From Streptomyces sp. Edi4 (GTDB lineage Bacteria > Actinomycetota > Actinomycetes > Streptomycetales > Streptomycetaceae), in the NCBI RefSeq assembly GCF_040253615.1, contig NZ_JBEJGY010000004.1:3906001-3970000 (forward strand): a stretch of 64,000 nt of DNA, read 5' to 3'. The position numbers and the translations under genes are program-made. The notes below the pieces were generated by a model, which saw only the letters and a list, made by a program, of their open reading frames with translations, had not been told where the DNA came from and did no database searches. This document shows, piece after piece, positions 41,908-49,639 of the stretch. Within the stretch, counting starts at the first letter, position 1. Every line of letters begins with the position of its first letter.

Positions 41908-43359
41908 ATGGGCATTCGGAGCTTGCTGCGCAAAGTGTTCGGACGCGATCGCACGGAGCGTGCCGAAGCGACGGCGGCTTCCGTACCGTCCCAGACGGAA
42001 CGGGCCGAGGCCGCGCCGGCTGCCGTGCCGTCCGAGACCGAAGGGGCCGAGGCGGCCGAAGTGGCGTCGCCTGCTGCCGTGCCGTCGCAGACGGAAGGTG
42101 CCGAGGCGCTGTCGTCGGCCTCCGTACCGTCGCAGACGGAACGCACCCTGGAGACCGAGACGTCCGGGACGACCTCGGTTCCGGCCCCGGCCCGGGATGC
42201 CGACCTGACCCCGGCGCAGGCCCTGGTGGCCGCCGCGTTCGACGGCCCGCGCCCGCCCGCCCAGGCCTCGGACACCCCGGCATCGGACACCCCGGTCGCC
42301 GGCACCCCGGCATCGGACACCCCGGTCGTCGGCACCCCGGTCGCGGACACCCCGGTCGCGGACGCCGCTGAGCCGGAGCCGAAGCCCGAGCCCGCCGCCG
42401 CCGAGGTGCCCCAGCCCCGGACCGAGGCGCAGCCGGAGCCGGAGCCGGAGACGGAGTCGGAGAAGGAGCCTGAACCGGAGCGGGTGGCCGAGCCGGAGAC
42501 GGTGGCCGAGCCCGAGCGGGTGGCCGAGCCCGAGCCCGTACAGGCCGAGGAACCCGCAGCCGTCGAGCCCGAGCCCGTACAGGCCGAGGAACCCGCAGCC
42601 GTCGAGCCCGAGCCCGTACGGGCCGAAGCCGAGCCCGTCGCCGCGCCCGCGCAGGACGACGAAGCCGAACCCGAGCCGGGAGCGGGCAAGGTGGCCAGGT
42701 CCGCCGTTTCCGCCGCTCGGGTCAAGTCTCGGGCGGCCGGGCTCGCGGGGGCGTACAAGGCGGCCGGGGCCGCGCTGAAGAAGGCGGGGCTCGGCGGGAC
42801 CCGCGCCAAGGTGTACCTCGTGCTCGACCGGTCGGGGTCGATGCGCCCGTACTACAAGGACGGCAGCGCGCAGAACCTGGCCGAGCAGGTGCTCGCGCTC
42901 GCGGCGCACCTCGACGAGGACGCCACCGTGCACACCGTGTTCTTCTCGACCGACATCGACGGTTCGGTGGACGTCACCCTGGACGCGTACGAGGGCGTCG
43001 TCGACGAGACGCACGCCGGGCTCGGGCGCCTGGGCCGCACCAGTTACCACCGGGCGGTCGAGGAGGTCGTCGAGCACGTCGAGAAGGCGGGGCACGAGGG
43101 GCCGGTGCTCGTGGTGTTCCAGACCGACGGCGCCCCGGACGCCAAGCTGCCCGCGCGCCAGGCGCTCGCCGATGTCGCGGACAAGCCGCTGTACTGGCAG
43201 TTCGTGGCGTTCGGCGAGCAGGACTCCAAGGCGTTCGACTTCCTGCGCACGGCCCAGGACGAGCACGCCCACGTCGGGTTCTTCCACGCCGGTCCCGCGC
43301 CGCGCGAGCTCAGCGACGCCGAGGTCTACCGGGGTCTGCTCGGTTCCTACCGCCCCTAG
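41908..43359 (+). CDS. VWA-domain protein with long Pro/Glu/Ala-rich repeat region
   Basis: 483 residues from ATG 41908 (GIRSLLRKVFGRDR N terminus); an in-frame ATG at 41890 is possible. Residues ~20-260 are low-complexity acidic repeats: degenerate ASVPSQTERAEA-like units, SDTPVAGTP units, and two exact copies of EPVQAEEPAAV. The C-terminal ~200 residues are a von Willebrand A domain with MIDAS motif LDRSGSM, a later TDG (VVFQTDGAPDAKLP) and the conserved RTSYHRAVEEVV. This VWA form resembles TerY/TerF-type proteins of stress-linked loci. No signal peptide, so probably cytoplasmic; the repeat region may act as a flexible scaffold. Partner unknown. Confidence 0.8.
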   Translation: MGIRSLLRKVFGRDRTERAEATAASVPSQTERAEAAPAAVPSETEGAEAAEVASPAAVPSQTEGAEALSSASVPSQTERTLETETSGTTSVPAPARDADLTPAQALVAAAFDGPRPPAQASDTPASDTPVAGTPASDTPVVGTPVADTPVADAAEPEPKPEPAAAEVPQPRTEAQPEPEPETESEKEPEPERVAEPETVAEPERVAEPEPVQAEEPAAVEPEPVQAEEPAAVEPEPVRAEAEPVAAPAQDDEAEPEPGAGKVARSAVSAARVKSRAAGLAGAYKAAGAALKKAGLGGTRAKVYLVLDRSGSMRPYYKDGSAQNLAEQVLALAAHLDEDATVHTVFFSTDIDGSVDVTLDAYEGVVDETHAGLGRLGRTSYHRAVEEVVEHVEKAGHEGPVLVVFQTDGAPDAKLPARQALADVADKPLYWQFVAFGEQDSKAFDFLRTAQDEHAHVGFFHAGPAPRELSDAEVYRGLLGSYRP

Positions 43360-43417
43360 GGCCTGGCCTGTCCGACAGGTCCGGTGACTGATCAACGGGG
43401 GGATCGTTCCGATCAGT

Positions 43418-43549
43418 ATGGGGTGGGGTGACCTCTCGGATGAGGAGCGGGTTCGGCTGGAGCCGCACCTGACGAAGAACGTTGGACGAGGCGGACGTTG
43501 GAAGAGCCACCGCAGAGTGATCAACGGAATCCTCTTCCTCCTGAGTGAT
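43418..43549 (+). pseudogene. IS5-type transposase, N-terminal fragment
   Basis: About 44 residues (GWGDLSDEERVRLEPHLTKN, RGGRWKSHRRVINGILFLL) match the start of IS5-family transposases, then the sequence switches abruptly to a different transposase family in the same frame. TGTCCGACAGGTCCGGTGA upstream (43370-43388) may be the left IS end. The catalytic domain is absent. Confidence 0.7.
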
Positions 43550-44262
43550 CTCCCCGTCGATGTGCTGGGCCGGCTCCGTTCGGAGCGGGTCATGCGCAAG
43601 CCTGTCCCCGGCCCGTGGATCTGCCCGCCGCAAGGTGGTCGCCCGCCCAAGCACGGCGGCGGGTTCGTCTTCGGTGACTCGGCCACATGCGGCGAGGCCA
43701 CCGCGGTCACCGTGACTGCTGAGGGTCGCGAAACTGCCCAGTGGCGGGGTGAACAAGCCTGTCTGGCTGTGGTGGTCGGGCACCGGTGGCGCCATGGACG
43801 ACGTTGACCGGTGCTGGCAGGCGTTCCTGCGAAGATTCGACGTGGAGCACACATTTCGGCTGCTCAAGCAGACCCTCGGAGGGACCCGCCCCAAGCTCCG
43901 GGACTCCGGCGTGGCCGACCGCTGGACCTGGCGCGTCCTGGCCGCACACGCTCAGCTCCGCCTCGCTCGCTCGCCCGCTCGCGAGGGACCTCCGACGGCC
44001 GTGGGAGCGGCCTGCGGAACCGAACAGACTCACCCCGACTCGAGTGAGGCGGGGGTTCAGGAACCTGTGGGCGAAGACGGGCACGCCAGTCGCTGCACCG
44101 AAACCCACAGGGCCCGGCCCCCTGGCCGCCCGCTCGGCTCGAAGAACCGACAACCTGCCACCCGCTACGACGTCGGACGCGCCCTCGCCACTGGCGAGTC
44201 CTACACCAGACCCGCGCACCACAAGCAAGGAACCAAGCCCCGTAGCACTGGCGAGACGAGTC
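43545..44262 (+). pseudogene. DDE transposase remnant with internal deletion and frameshifts
   Basis: Conserved segments occur in order but in three frames. In frame 2: DVLGRLRSERVMRKP, then CPPQGGRPPKHGGGFVFGD. After a deletion, in frame 3: NKPVWLWWSGTGG, then WQAFLRRFDVEHTFRLLKQTLGGTRPKL and ADRWTWRVLAAHAQLRLARS. In frame 1: ARDLRRPWERPAEPNRLTPTRVRRGFRNLWAKTG. Back in frame 3: GRPLGSKNRQPATRYDVGRALATGE. It is a decayed transposase of a type widespread in Streptomyces whose family name I cannot state with certainty. Non-functional. Confidence 0.82.
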
Positions 44263-44299
44263 GTCCGACGCGTAATCCGGGGCGCGAAGCCGTCCCCAT

Positions 44300-44340
44300 C
44301 CTCCGGCGGAATTCTTCGCAGGTCAGGATTCGAACAGGGG
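44300..44340 (+). repeat. 41-bp direct repeat, left copy (flanks the MarR/SDR pair)
   Basis: CCTCCGG(T)CGG(A)ATTCTTCGCAGGTCAGGAT followed by GAACAGGGG. The copy at 46022-46062 matches apart from two single-base indels and two substitutions. Confidence 0.85.
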
Positions 44341-44610
44341 GTTGACGGTCGCTCGGCATGGTCTCAGGGGCGCCAGGCGGTCCAGTGGGGCAACTATGCG
44401 TGCGTAGGCCTTCGACTTCTCCACTTCGGTGGTCTGTAGGGCTGGAACCCGGTGGTTGTGGCGTTGTGCGGAACGCGTCGACCCGGGAGCGTGGTGCAGG
44501 GACTGGATCGCCACAAGGAGCAGCAGGTCCGTCTCCTACTCGGTCGACTCAACCCGATGATCACGGGGCCCTCGCTCCGCTCCTGGCCCGCGATCGGGAC
44601 GAGGGCCCGC

Positions 44611-45093
44611 TTACGGCGTTGCCTTGGGGGGCAGCGTCCAGCCGTCTTGGGTGCGGATGGCCGTGGTGATGCGCCGGCTGATGTCGCGCAGTTGCCGTGT
44701 CTGGGCTGTGGTCAGGGAATCGAAGACCAACCGGTTGACGGTGGCCTCGTGTCCGGGGGTGGCCTGCTCAACTTTCCGCTCGCCGGCGTCGGTGAGGATG
44801 GCGAGAGTGAAGCGACCGTCGGTCGGGTCAGGCGCCCGGCGTATCCAGTCCTTCGTCTCCAGGCGGCCCACCGCACGCGAGAGGCGGGACAAGGAGCTAT
44901 TGGAGTAGCCGGCCAGGGTGCTCATCCGCAGGGTGCGGTCTTCGGCATGGGCGAGCGCGAACATCACGCCGTATTCGAAGTGCGTCAGCGCGGCGTCCCG
45001 CTGCAACTGCGCGTCGAGGGCAGTCGGTAGCCATTCCAGGACGGTGGCCAGGGCTGACCAGGTTTCGAGGTCGTCGCTGCTGAGTCGTGACAT
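44611..45093 (-). CDS. MarR-family transcriptional regulator
   Basis: 160 residues from ATG 45093. Winged helix-turn-helix: LTHFEYGVMFALAHAEDRTLRMSTLAGYSNSSLSRLSRAVGRLETKDWIRRAPDPTDGRFTLAILTDAG, the MarR recognition helix and wing with DGR at the tip. Flanking helices dimerise. Divergent from an SDR gene with a 109-bp gap containing two matching palindromes, so it probably represses both genes until a small (often aromatic or electrophilic) ligand binds. Codon use is slightly less GC-extreme than its neighbours, consistent with acquisition. Confidence 0.9.
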   Translation of the reverse strand: MSRLSSDDLETWSALATVLEWLPTALDAQLQRDAALTHFEYGVMFALAHAEDRTLRMSTLAGYSNSSLSRLSRAVGRLETKDWIRRAPDPTDGRFTLAILTDAGERKVEQATPGHEATVNRLVFDSLTTAQTRQLRDISRRITTAIRTQDGWTLPPKATP

Positions 45094-45114
45094 GGCACCA
45101 GCCTACCCCTGATG

Positions 45115-45163
45115 ACTTGACCAGGAAAGTCATCTCGTTCTAGTTTCACTTGCTCAGGAAAGT
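45115..45163. promoter_or_regulatory. Pair of MarR operator candidates
   Basis: ACTT-GACCAGGA-AAGT (45115-45130) and ACTT-GCTCAGGA-AAGT (45148-45163) are near-identical 16-bp sites with dyad ends, spaced 33 bp centre to centre, about three helical turns on the same face. They sit between the divergent MarR and SDR starts and probably overlap both promoters. Confidence 0.75.
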
Positions 45164-45202
45164 AAAAGCGCCCAGAACGGCACCACAGGAACGAGAAGAG
45201 CC

Positions 45203-45994
45203 ATGGATCTGCGACTGAAAGACAAGACCGCCTTCGTCAGCGGTTCGACACAAGGCATCGGCTTCGCCGTCGCGCGTGCACTGCTCGGCGAGGGCGCCAC
45301 GGTGATCATCAACGGGCGCAGCGAGACCGGCGTCCAGGACGCCCTGCGGCGGCTCCGCGCCGAGCTGCCGGATGCGGAAATCTCCGGACGGGTCGCCGAC
45401 TTCAGCGATGCCGCTCAGGTCCGGGATCTGCTGGGATCACTGGGCGATCTCGACATCCTCGTCAACAATGTCGGTCTCTTCGGCCTCGACCGCTTCGAGG
45501 ATGTCTCCGACGACGAGTGGCAGCGCTACTTCGACGTCAACGTCATGAGCGGCGTCCGGCTCTCCCGCCAGGTCTTGTCAGGCATGCTCGACAGGAACTG
45601 GGGCCGCATCCTCTTCATCAGCAGCGAATCGGGCGTGAACATCCCCGCCGACATGGTGCACTACGGAGTGACGAAGGCGGCGATGATCGCCCTCGGCAAC
45701 GGCCTCTCCAAGCTCACGCGCGGAACCGAGGTCACCGTCAACACGATCCTCGGCGGACCCACCTACTCAGACGGCGTCGCCCGCACCGTCGCCGGCATCG
45801 CCCAGGCCCGAAACGTACCGGCCGACGACATGAAGGCCGCGATCATCGGCGCCAACCGGACCACACTCCTGCAACGCTTCATCGAACCGTCCGAGATCGC
45901 ACAGCTCGCGCTCTACCTGGCCAGCCCGCTGTCGGCAGCCACCAACGGAGCCGCGGTCCGAGCCGACGGAGGCGTTCTGACTGCAATGGTCTAG
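45203..45994 (+). CDS. Short-chain dehydrogenase/reductase
   Basis: 263 residues from ATG 45203 with an AGGAACGAG ribosome site. Classical SDR motifs: cofactor loop VSGSTQGIGFAVA (GxxxGIG), NNVG, catalytic Ser in FISSESG, Tyr and Lys in VHYGVTKAA (YxxxK), and a closing NGAAVRADGGV. The Arg after the second strand (NGRSE) suggests NADP(H). Substrate unknown. MarR control hints at detoxification of a reactive carbonyl or phenolic compound. The right-hand direct repeat begins 28 bp after the stop. Confidence 0.92.
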   Translation: MDLRLKDKTAFVSGSTQGIGFAVARALLGEGATVIINGRSETGVQDALRRLRAELPDAEISGRVADFSDAAQVRDLLGSLGDLDILVNNVGLFGLDRFEDVSDDEWQRYFDVNVMSGVRLSRQVLSGMLDRNWGRILFISSESGVNIPADMVHYGVTKAAMIALGNGLSKLTRGTEVTVNTILGGPTYSDGVARTVAGIAQARNVPADDMKAAIIGANRTTLLQRFIEPSEIAQLALYLASPLSAATNGAAVRADGGVLTAMV

Positions 45995-46021
45995 GTGTAC
46001 TGATCAGCGCCTGTGTCTGGA

Positions 46022-46062
46022 CCTCCGGTCGGATTCTTCGCAGGTCAGGATGGGAACAGGGG
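46022..46062 (+). repeat. 41-bp direct repeat, right copy (flanks the MarR/SDR pair)
   Basis: Near-identical to 44300-44340 and in the same orientation. The two copies bracket a ~1.7-kb segment holding only the MarR regulator and SDR genes. Confidence 0.85.
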
Positions 46063-46199
46063 CAGCTGGGTCCGGTTCGCGGATCTCCTGGGGTGACCGG
46101 ATCTCCAGTGCGGAGCCCGGCGGACGTGGGAAAGTGAGCCGCAAGTCCTGCCGCAGGGGAGCGAGGGTGGCGGGGCCGGCCAGCCCCGCCATTCCGATC

Positions 46200-46379
46200 A
46201 GTAAGCTGTCCGGCATAGCCGGAGCCGGCCCAGGCGATCGTGCTCTCGGGGTGCATCAGCCGCAGCCGGAACAGGACTTCCTTCGCGGTGTCGCGGTCTG
46301 TCATGTCGGCCGGGGTGACCATGACGAACAGGGGCAAGCCCTTGGTGTCGACCACGAGGTGGCGCTTGCGGCCGTTGAT
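46200..46379 (-). pseudogene. IS5-family transposase, catalytic-core fragment
   Basis: Minus strand reads INGRKRHLVVDTKGLPLFVMV, TPADMTDRDTAKEVLFRLRLMHP, TIAWAGSGYAGQL, the DDE core of an IS5-family enzyme. An in-frame TAG lies directly before the INGRK block. The normal second Asp (W-A-D-S) reads W-A-G-S here, and the C-terminal part is missing. Dead remnant, possibly of the same element as the fragments at 43418 or 47441. Confidence 0.82.
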
Positions 46380-46384
46380 CTAAT

Positions 46385-46734
46385 GGGCGAGAGCTGAGCT
46401 CGCTGAAGCACCTCCTCGGTGCCGATCGCCGGCGTCAGCACGACGTCCTCCATTGACCGGGCCTTGAGCCCTCAAAGAAGACTGACGTGTGCCGGCGCTC
46501 GCCGTCGGCATCGAGGCCGATCACTTGATCGCCGATGATGATCGTGGTCCAAGCCCCCTGCGGGGACTACCTCTTACGTGCTTGGGAGCCGCTAGCTCCG
46601 ATCAAGACCGAGGGCCCCGCAGGTCGCTGGGGTCATGAACGGCTAATCGGATGTCGGGCCATCGAGCCAAGCAGGGCAGAGTCGCCCCAGCAGCCGGCCG
46701 CTGCCTACACGCCATCACTCGTCGGACACCGCCT
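46385..46734. other. IS-remnant region without recognisable gene
   Basis: Base composition is lower in GC than elsewhere, and stops occur in most frames. A minus-strand segment near 46470-46540 (VIGLDADGERRHTSVFFEG) is open but short and unrecognised. Probably degraded mobile-element DNA. Confidence 0.45.
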
Positions 46735-46758
46735 AGGACTGTCCGATCGATCATGTGA
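46735..46758 (+). repeat. Inverted terminal repeat-like sequence, left copy
   Basis: AGGACTGTCCGATCGATCATGTGA. The complement of 47821-47845 reads AGGACTTGTCCGGTCGATCATGTGA, identical apart from one inserted T and one A/G change. The two copies face inward around the GNAT gene and the transposase remnant. Confidence 0.82.
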
Positions 46759-46841
46759 TGACCGCGCGCCCGCTCGATAAGTTGAGTTCGACGCGAGCGA
46801 CGCCGACTAAAAAGTTCATTCCGGCCCAACGCTTGCCCCCT

Positions 46842-47414
46842 ATGTCGAAAAATCCGGTGCGCGTCGCTGACCCCAGCCTGTTTCCTCACCACATGCACAC
46901 GACGAGATGGGTGCGTCTCCACCCTTGGGCGGACAACGACCTTTGGCTGCTCCGGCGGCGCAATACCTCGGAGATGACGACCCATCTCGGCGGCCCCGAA
47001 CCTGATACCGCCCTCCTGGGCCGCCACCGCCGCTGGACAGCCATGAGCGCGAACGCTGCACACGAGGGCCGGGTGTTCCGCGTGGAATCCCCGACGGGGG
47101 ACACCGTGGGCACGGTCTCCTTCGCACCGAAGGAGCACGAGGGAGAGCCGATCTTCGAAGTGGGCTGGGGCGTCCTCCCCGAGTACCAGCGCCAAGGTTG
47201 GGCGACGGCCTCCGTCCGAGCCCTCCTTGCCCACCTGGCCGCCCTCCCCGCGGTGCACCGCCGCCCGGCGGTTCACGCCTTTCCCCGTGTGACAAACACG
47301 GCCTCGAACGCGGTCTGCCGCGCGGTGGGCTTCACCCTCGTCGGGGAAGCGGAGCACGAATACCCCCCGGGCCAGCATCACGCCAGCAACAACTGGCGCT
47401 TCACCCTCCCGTGA
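46842..47414 (+). CDS. GNAT-family N-acetyltransferase
   Basis: 190 residues from ATG 46842; ATG 46893 and the upstream start at 46755 are alternatives, and none has a convincing ribosome site. GNAT features: TTRWVRLHPWADNDLWLLRRRN, GTVSFAPKEHEGEPIFEVGWGVLPEYQRQGWATASVRALLAHL (strand 4 plus the acetyl-CoA loop Q-R-Q-G-W-A), and NTASNAVCRAVGFTLVGEAEHEYPPG. It resembles RimJ/RimL-like members that acetylate amines or antibiotics. It lies between two inward-facing 24/25-bp inverted repeats, so it may be the passenger of a small mobile element. Confidence 0.8.
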   Translation: MSKNPVRVADPSLFPHHMHTTRWVRLHPWADNDLWLLRRRNTSEMTTHLGGPEPDTALLGRHRRWTAMSANAAHEGRVFRVESPTGDTVGTVSFAPKEHEGEPIFEVGWGVLPEYQRQGWATASVRALLAHLAALPAVHRRPAVHAFPRVTNTASNAVCRAVGFTLVGEAEHEYPPGQHHASNNWRFTLP

Positions 47415-47440
47415 AACCCGGAGCCACCTCAGTCGTCCGG

Positions 47441-47824
47441 TCATGTTCGGAGCCAGATGGCGAGGGCTGCCGCGGTTGTAGTGCCGAGGTAGACGTAGCG
47501 GCGCTTGTCGTGCCGGGTGGCCACGGCCCGGTGCTGCTCGAGCCGGTTGATGGCCCGCTCGACGGTGTTGCGTTTCTTGTACCGCTCTTCGTCGAAGCCC
47601 GGCGGCCGTCCGCCACGTGACCCGTGGAGTTTGCTGGTGAACCCGCCGCGCGAGCGGCCCAGGCCCTTGCCTCCCGCACCACATCCACCAGGCGGGCGTG
47701 CAGGCTCTGCCACGCGGTTTCGCCCTGGTGTTCTGGAATTTTGGCCCCCTTTGAGGCGGGGGCGGGCGGCGGGTCGGTGCGGGCGCCGGCCGCGTGCTGA
47801 ACGACCGGAGGGCGGAGTAGTCAC
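47441..47824 (-). pseudogene. IS5-family transposase, internally deleted
   Basis: Minus strand. GLGRSRGGFTSKLH (start of the DDE half) is joined directly to GSRGGRPPGFDEERYKKRNTVERAINRLEQHRAVATRHDKRRYVYLGTTTAAALAIWLRT (C-terminal part with the catalytic-Glu region, R-N-x-V-E-R). The first two catalytic Asp residues are lost. GTCCGGTCATGT just beyond the stop (~47438) resembles the IS end, and the other end is the inverted repeat at 47821. Confidence 0.82.
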
Positions 47825-47845
47825 ATGATCGACCGGACAAGTCCT
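47821..47845 (-). repeat. Inverted terminal repeat-like sequence, right copy
   Basis: Partner of 46735-46758 in inverted orientation. It abuts the N-terminal side of the transposase remnant, as expected of a true IS end. From 47846 to 48021 only the metG upstream region follows, with no gene. Confidence 0.82.
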
Positions 47846-48021
47846 GGCCGGCCCCGGCGCCCTCCGGTGGCGGTGCGGTCACGGCCGCCCCGCCTTTGGC
47901 GCCGGGCCCGGCGGTGACCGTACCGCCGGGGCGACGGCGCCTGCGACGGCACGCGCGCAGGCGGTCCGCCATCCGGACATCCCGGGCGGCCCGTCCGGGC
48001 CCGGCGGCTAGGATTCCGTGC

Positions 48022-49602
48022 ATGCCTTCGCCGACGTACTACGTTTCTACGCCCATTTACTACGTCAACGACGCCCCTCATCTGGGTCACGCCTACACCA
48101 CCGTCGCCGGTGACGTGCTCACCCGCTGGCACCGCCAGCGCGGCGAGAAGGTGTGGTTCCTGACGGGCACGGACGAGCACGGTCAGAAGATCATGCGGAC
48201 GGCCGAGGCGAACGGCGTCACCCCCCAGGAGTGGTGCGACAAGCTCGTCGGCGAGGCGTGGCAGCCCTTGTGGGAGCACCTGAACATCGCCCACGACGAT
48301 TTCATCCGCACCACCCAGCGGCGGCACACCGACCGGGTGCAGGAGTTCGTCCAGGACCTGTACGACAAGGGCGAGATCTACAAGGGCGGCTACGAAGGCC
48401 CGTACTGCGTGGGCTGCGAGGAGTACAAGCTGCCCGGCGACCTGATCGAGGGCGAGGGCGGCGCCCAGCTGTGCGCCATCCACAAGAAGCCGGTGGAGCT
48501 CCTGAAGGAGGAGAACTACTTCTTCAAGCTGAGCGCGTACGGTCCGATGCTCCTGGAGTTCTACGAGGCGAACCCGGGCTTCATCCAGCCGGAGTCGGCC
48601 CGCAACGAGGTGCTGAACTTCGTGCGGCAGGGCCTTCAGGACCTGTCGATCTCACGGTCCACGTTCGACTGGGGCGTGCCGGTGCCGTGGGATCCCCAGC
48701 ACGTGATCTACGTGTGGGTGGACGCGCTCCTCAACTACGCGACGGCCGTCGGGTACGGGGCCGACGACGCCCGCTTCGAGGAGATCTTCCCGGCCGACGT
48801 GCACCTCGTCGGCAAGGACATCCTGCGTTTCCACGCGATCATCTGGCCCGCGATGCTGATGGCCAACGGGCTGCCGGTGCCGGGCCGGGTGGCCGCCAAC
48901 GGCTGGCTGATGGTCGGCGGCGAGAAGATGTCGAAGTCCAATCTGACGGGCATCAAGCCGCAGGATTTAACCTCGCACTTCGGTGTGGACGCCTACCGCT
49001 GGTACTTCCTGCGGGCGATCGCCTTCGGCCAGGACGGCTCCTTCTCCTGGGAGGACTTCACCGCCCGCTACACCTCCGAACTCGCCAACGACTACGGCAA
49101 CTTGGCGTCGCGCGTGGCGGCGATGGTCGGCAAGTACTTCGGCGGTGAGCTGCCCGCGCCGGCCGCCGACGGGGACGCCGAGCAGGCCGTCAAGGAGGGG
49201 CTGGCGAAGGCGGCGGCGGAGGCCGACCGCCGCATCGGCGACGAACTCGACTTCCAGGGCGGCATCCTGGCGGTCTTCGACTTCGTGAAGCAGGTCAACG
49301 GCTATCTCACGGAGCAGGAGCCGTGGAAGGTCGCCAAGGACGAGTCGCCCGAGGGGCGTGCGCGGCTCGCGACCATCCTGTACACCGCCGCGGAGGCGCT
49401 GCGCGGCGTGGCGGTGCTGCTGAACCCGGTGATGCCCGAGACCTCGGGGAGGCTGTGGGATTCGCTCGGCGCCGAGGCCGCGCTGGGCGCGCTCGTCGAT
49501 CAGCGGGTCCAGGAGGCGGGCGGTTGGGGCGCGCTGCCGGCCGGCGCGAAGGTCACGAAGGGGGCGGTGCTCTTCCCGCGCCTCGAGGAAAAGCCCGAGT
49601 AG
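48022..49602 (+). CDS. metG: Methionyl-tRNA synthetase, with one TTA leucine codon
   Basis: 526 residues from ATG 48022 with AGGA 8 bases upstream. Class I signature HLGH (residues ~20-23) and KMSKS (~308-312). A one-knuckle zinc insertion (YCVGCEEYKLPGDLI, then LCAIHKKP) and TFDWGVPVPWD, HVIYVWVDALLNY, VHLVGKDILRFHAIIWPAML are all MetRS blocks. There is no C-terminal tRNA-binding domain, as in the short actinobacterial form. Makes Met-tRNA for initiation and elongation and is normally essential. Codon 316 (48967-48969, in the PQDLTSHFG segment) is TTA, the codon read in Streptomyces by the developmentally controlled bldA tRNA. Confidence 0.95.
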   Translation: MPSPTYYVSTPIYYVNDAPHLGHAYTTVAGDVLTRWHRQRGEKVWFLTGTDEHGQKIMRTAEANGVTPQEWCDKLVGEAWQPLWEHLNIAHDDFIRTTQRRHTDRVQEFVQDLYDKGEIYKGGYEGPYCVGCEEYKLPGDLIEGEGGAQLCAIHKKPVELLKEENYFFKLSAYGPMLLEFYEANPGFIQPESARNEVLNFVRQGLQDLSISRSTFDWGVPVPWDPQHVIYVWVDALLNYATAVGYGADDARFEEIFPADVHLVGKDILRFHAIIWPAMLMANGLPVPGRVAANGWLMVGGEKMSKSNLTGIKPQDLTSHFGVDAYRWYFLRAIAFGQDGSFSWEDFTARYTSELANDYGNLASRVAAMVGKYFGGELPAPAADGDAEQAVKEGLAKAAAEADRRIGDELDFQGGILAVFDFVKQVNGYLTEQEPWKVAKDESPEGRARLATILYTAAEALRGVAVLLNPVMPETSGRLWDSLGAEAALGALVDQRVQEAGGWGALPAGAKVTKGAVLFPRLEEKPE

Positions 49603-49639
49603 CCGAGTGCGCGAGTAGGCCGAGCGGGGCTCGGGCCCT

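Noticed and set aside
44326..44337. GGATTCGAACA, resembling a tRNA T-arm on the minus strand, as a possible tRNA attachment site
   Set aside because: The flanks do not pair into a T stem and no acceptor or anticodon arm follows; the second 41-bp repeat copy lacks the motif.
46535..46780. 81-codon ORF in the IS-remnant region
   Set aside because: No ribosome site, no family resemblance and it runs through the left inverted repeat.
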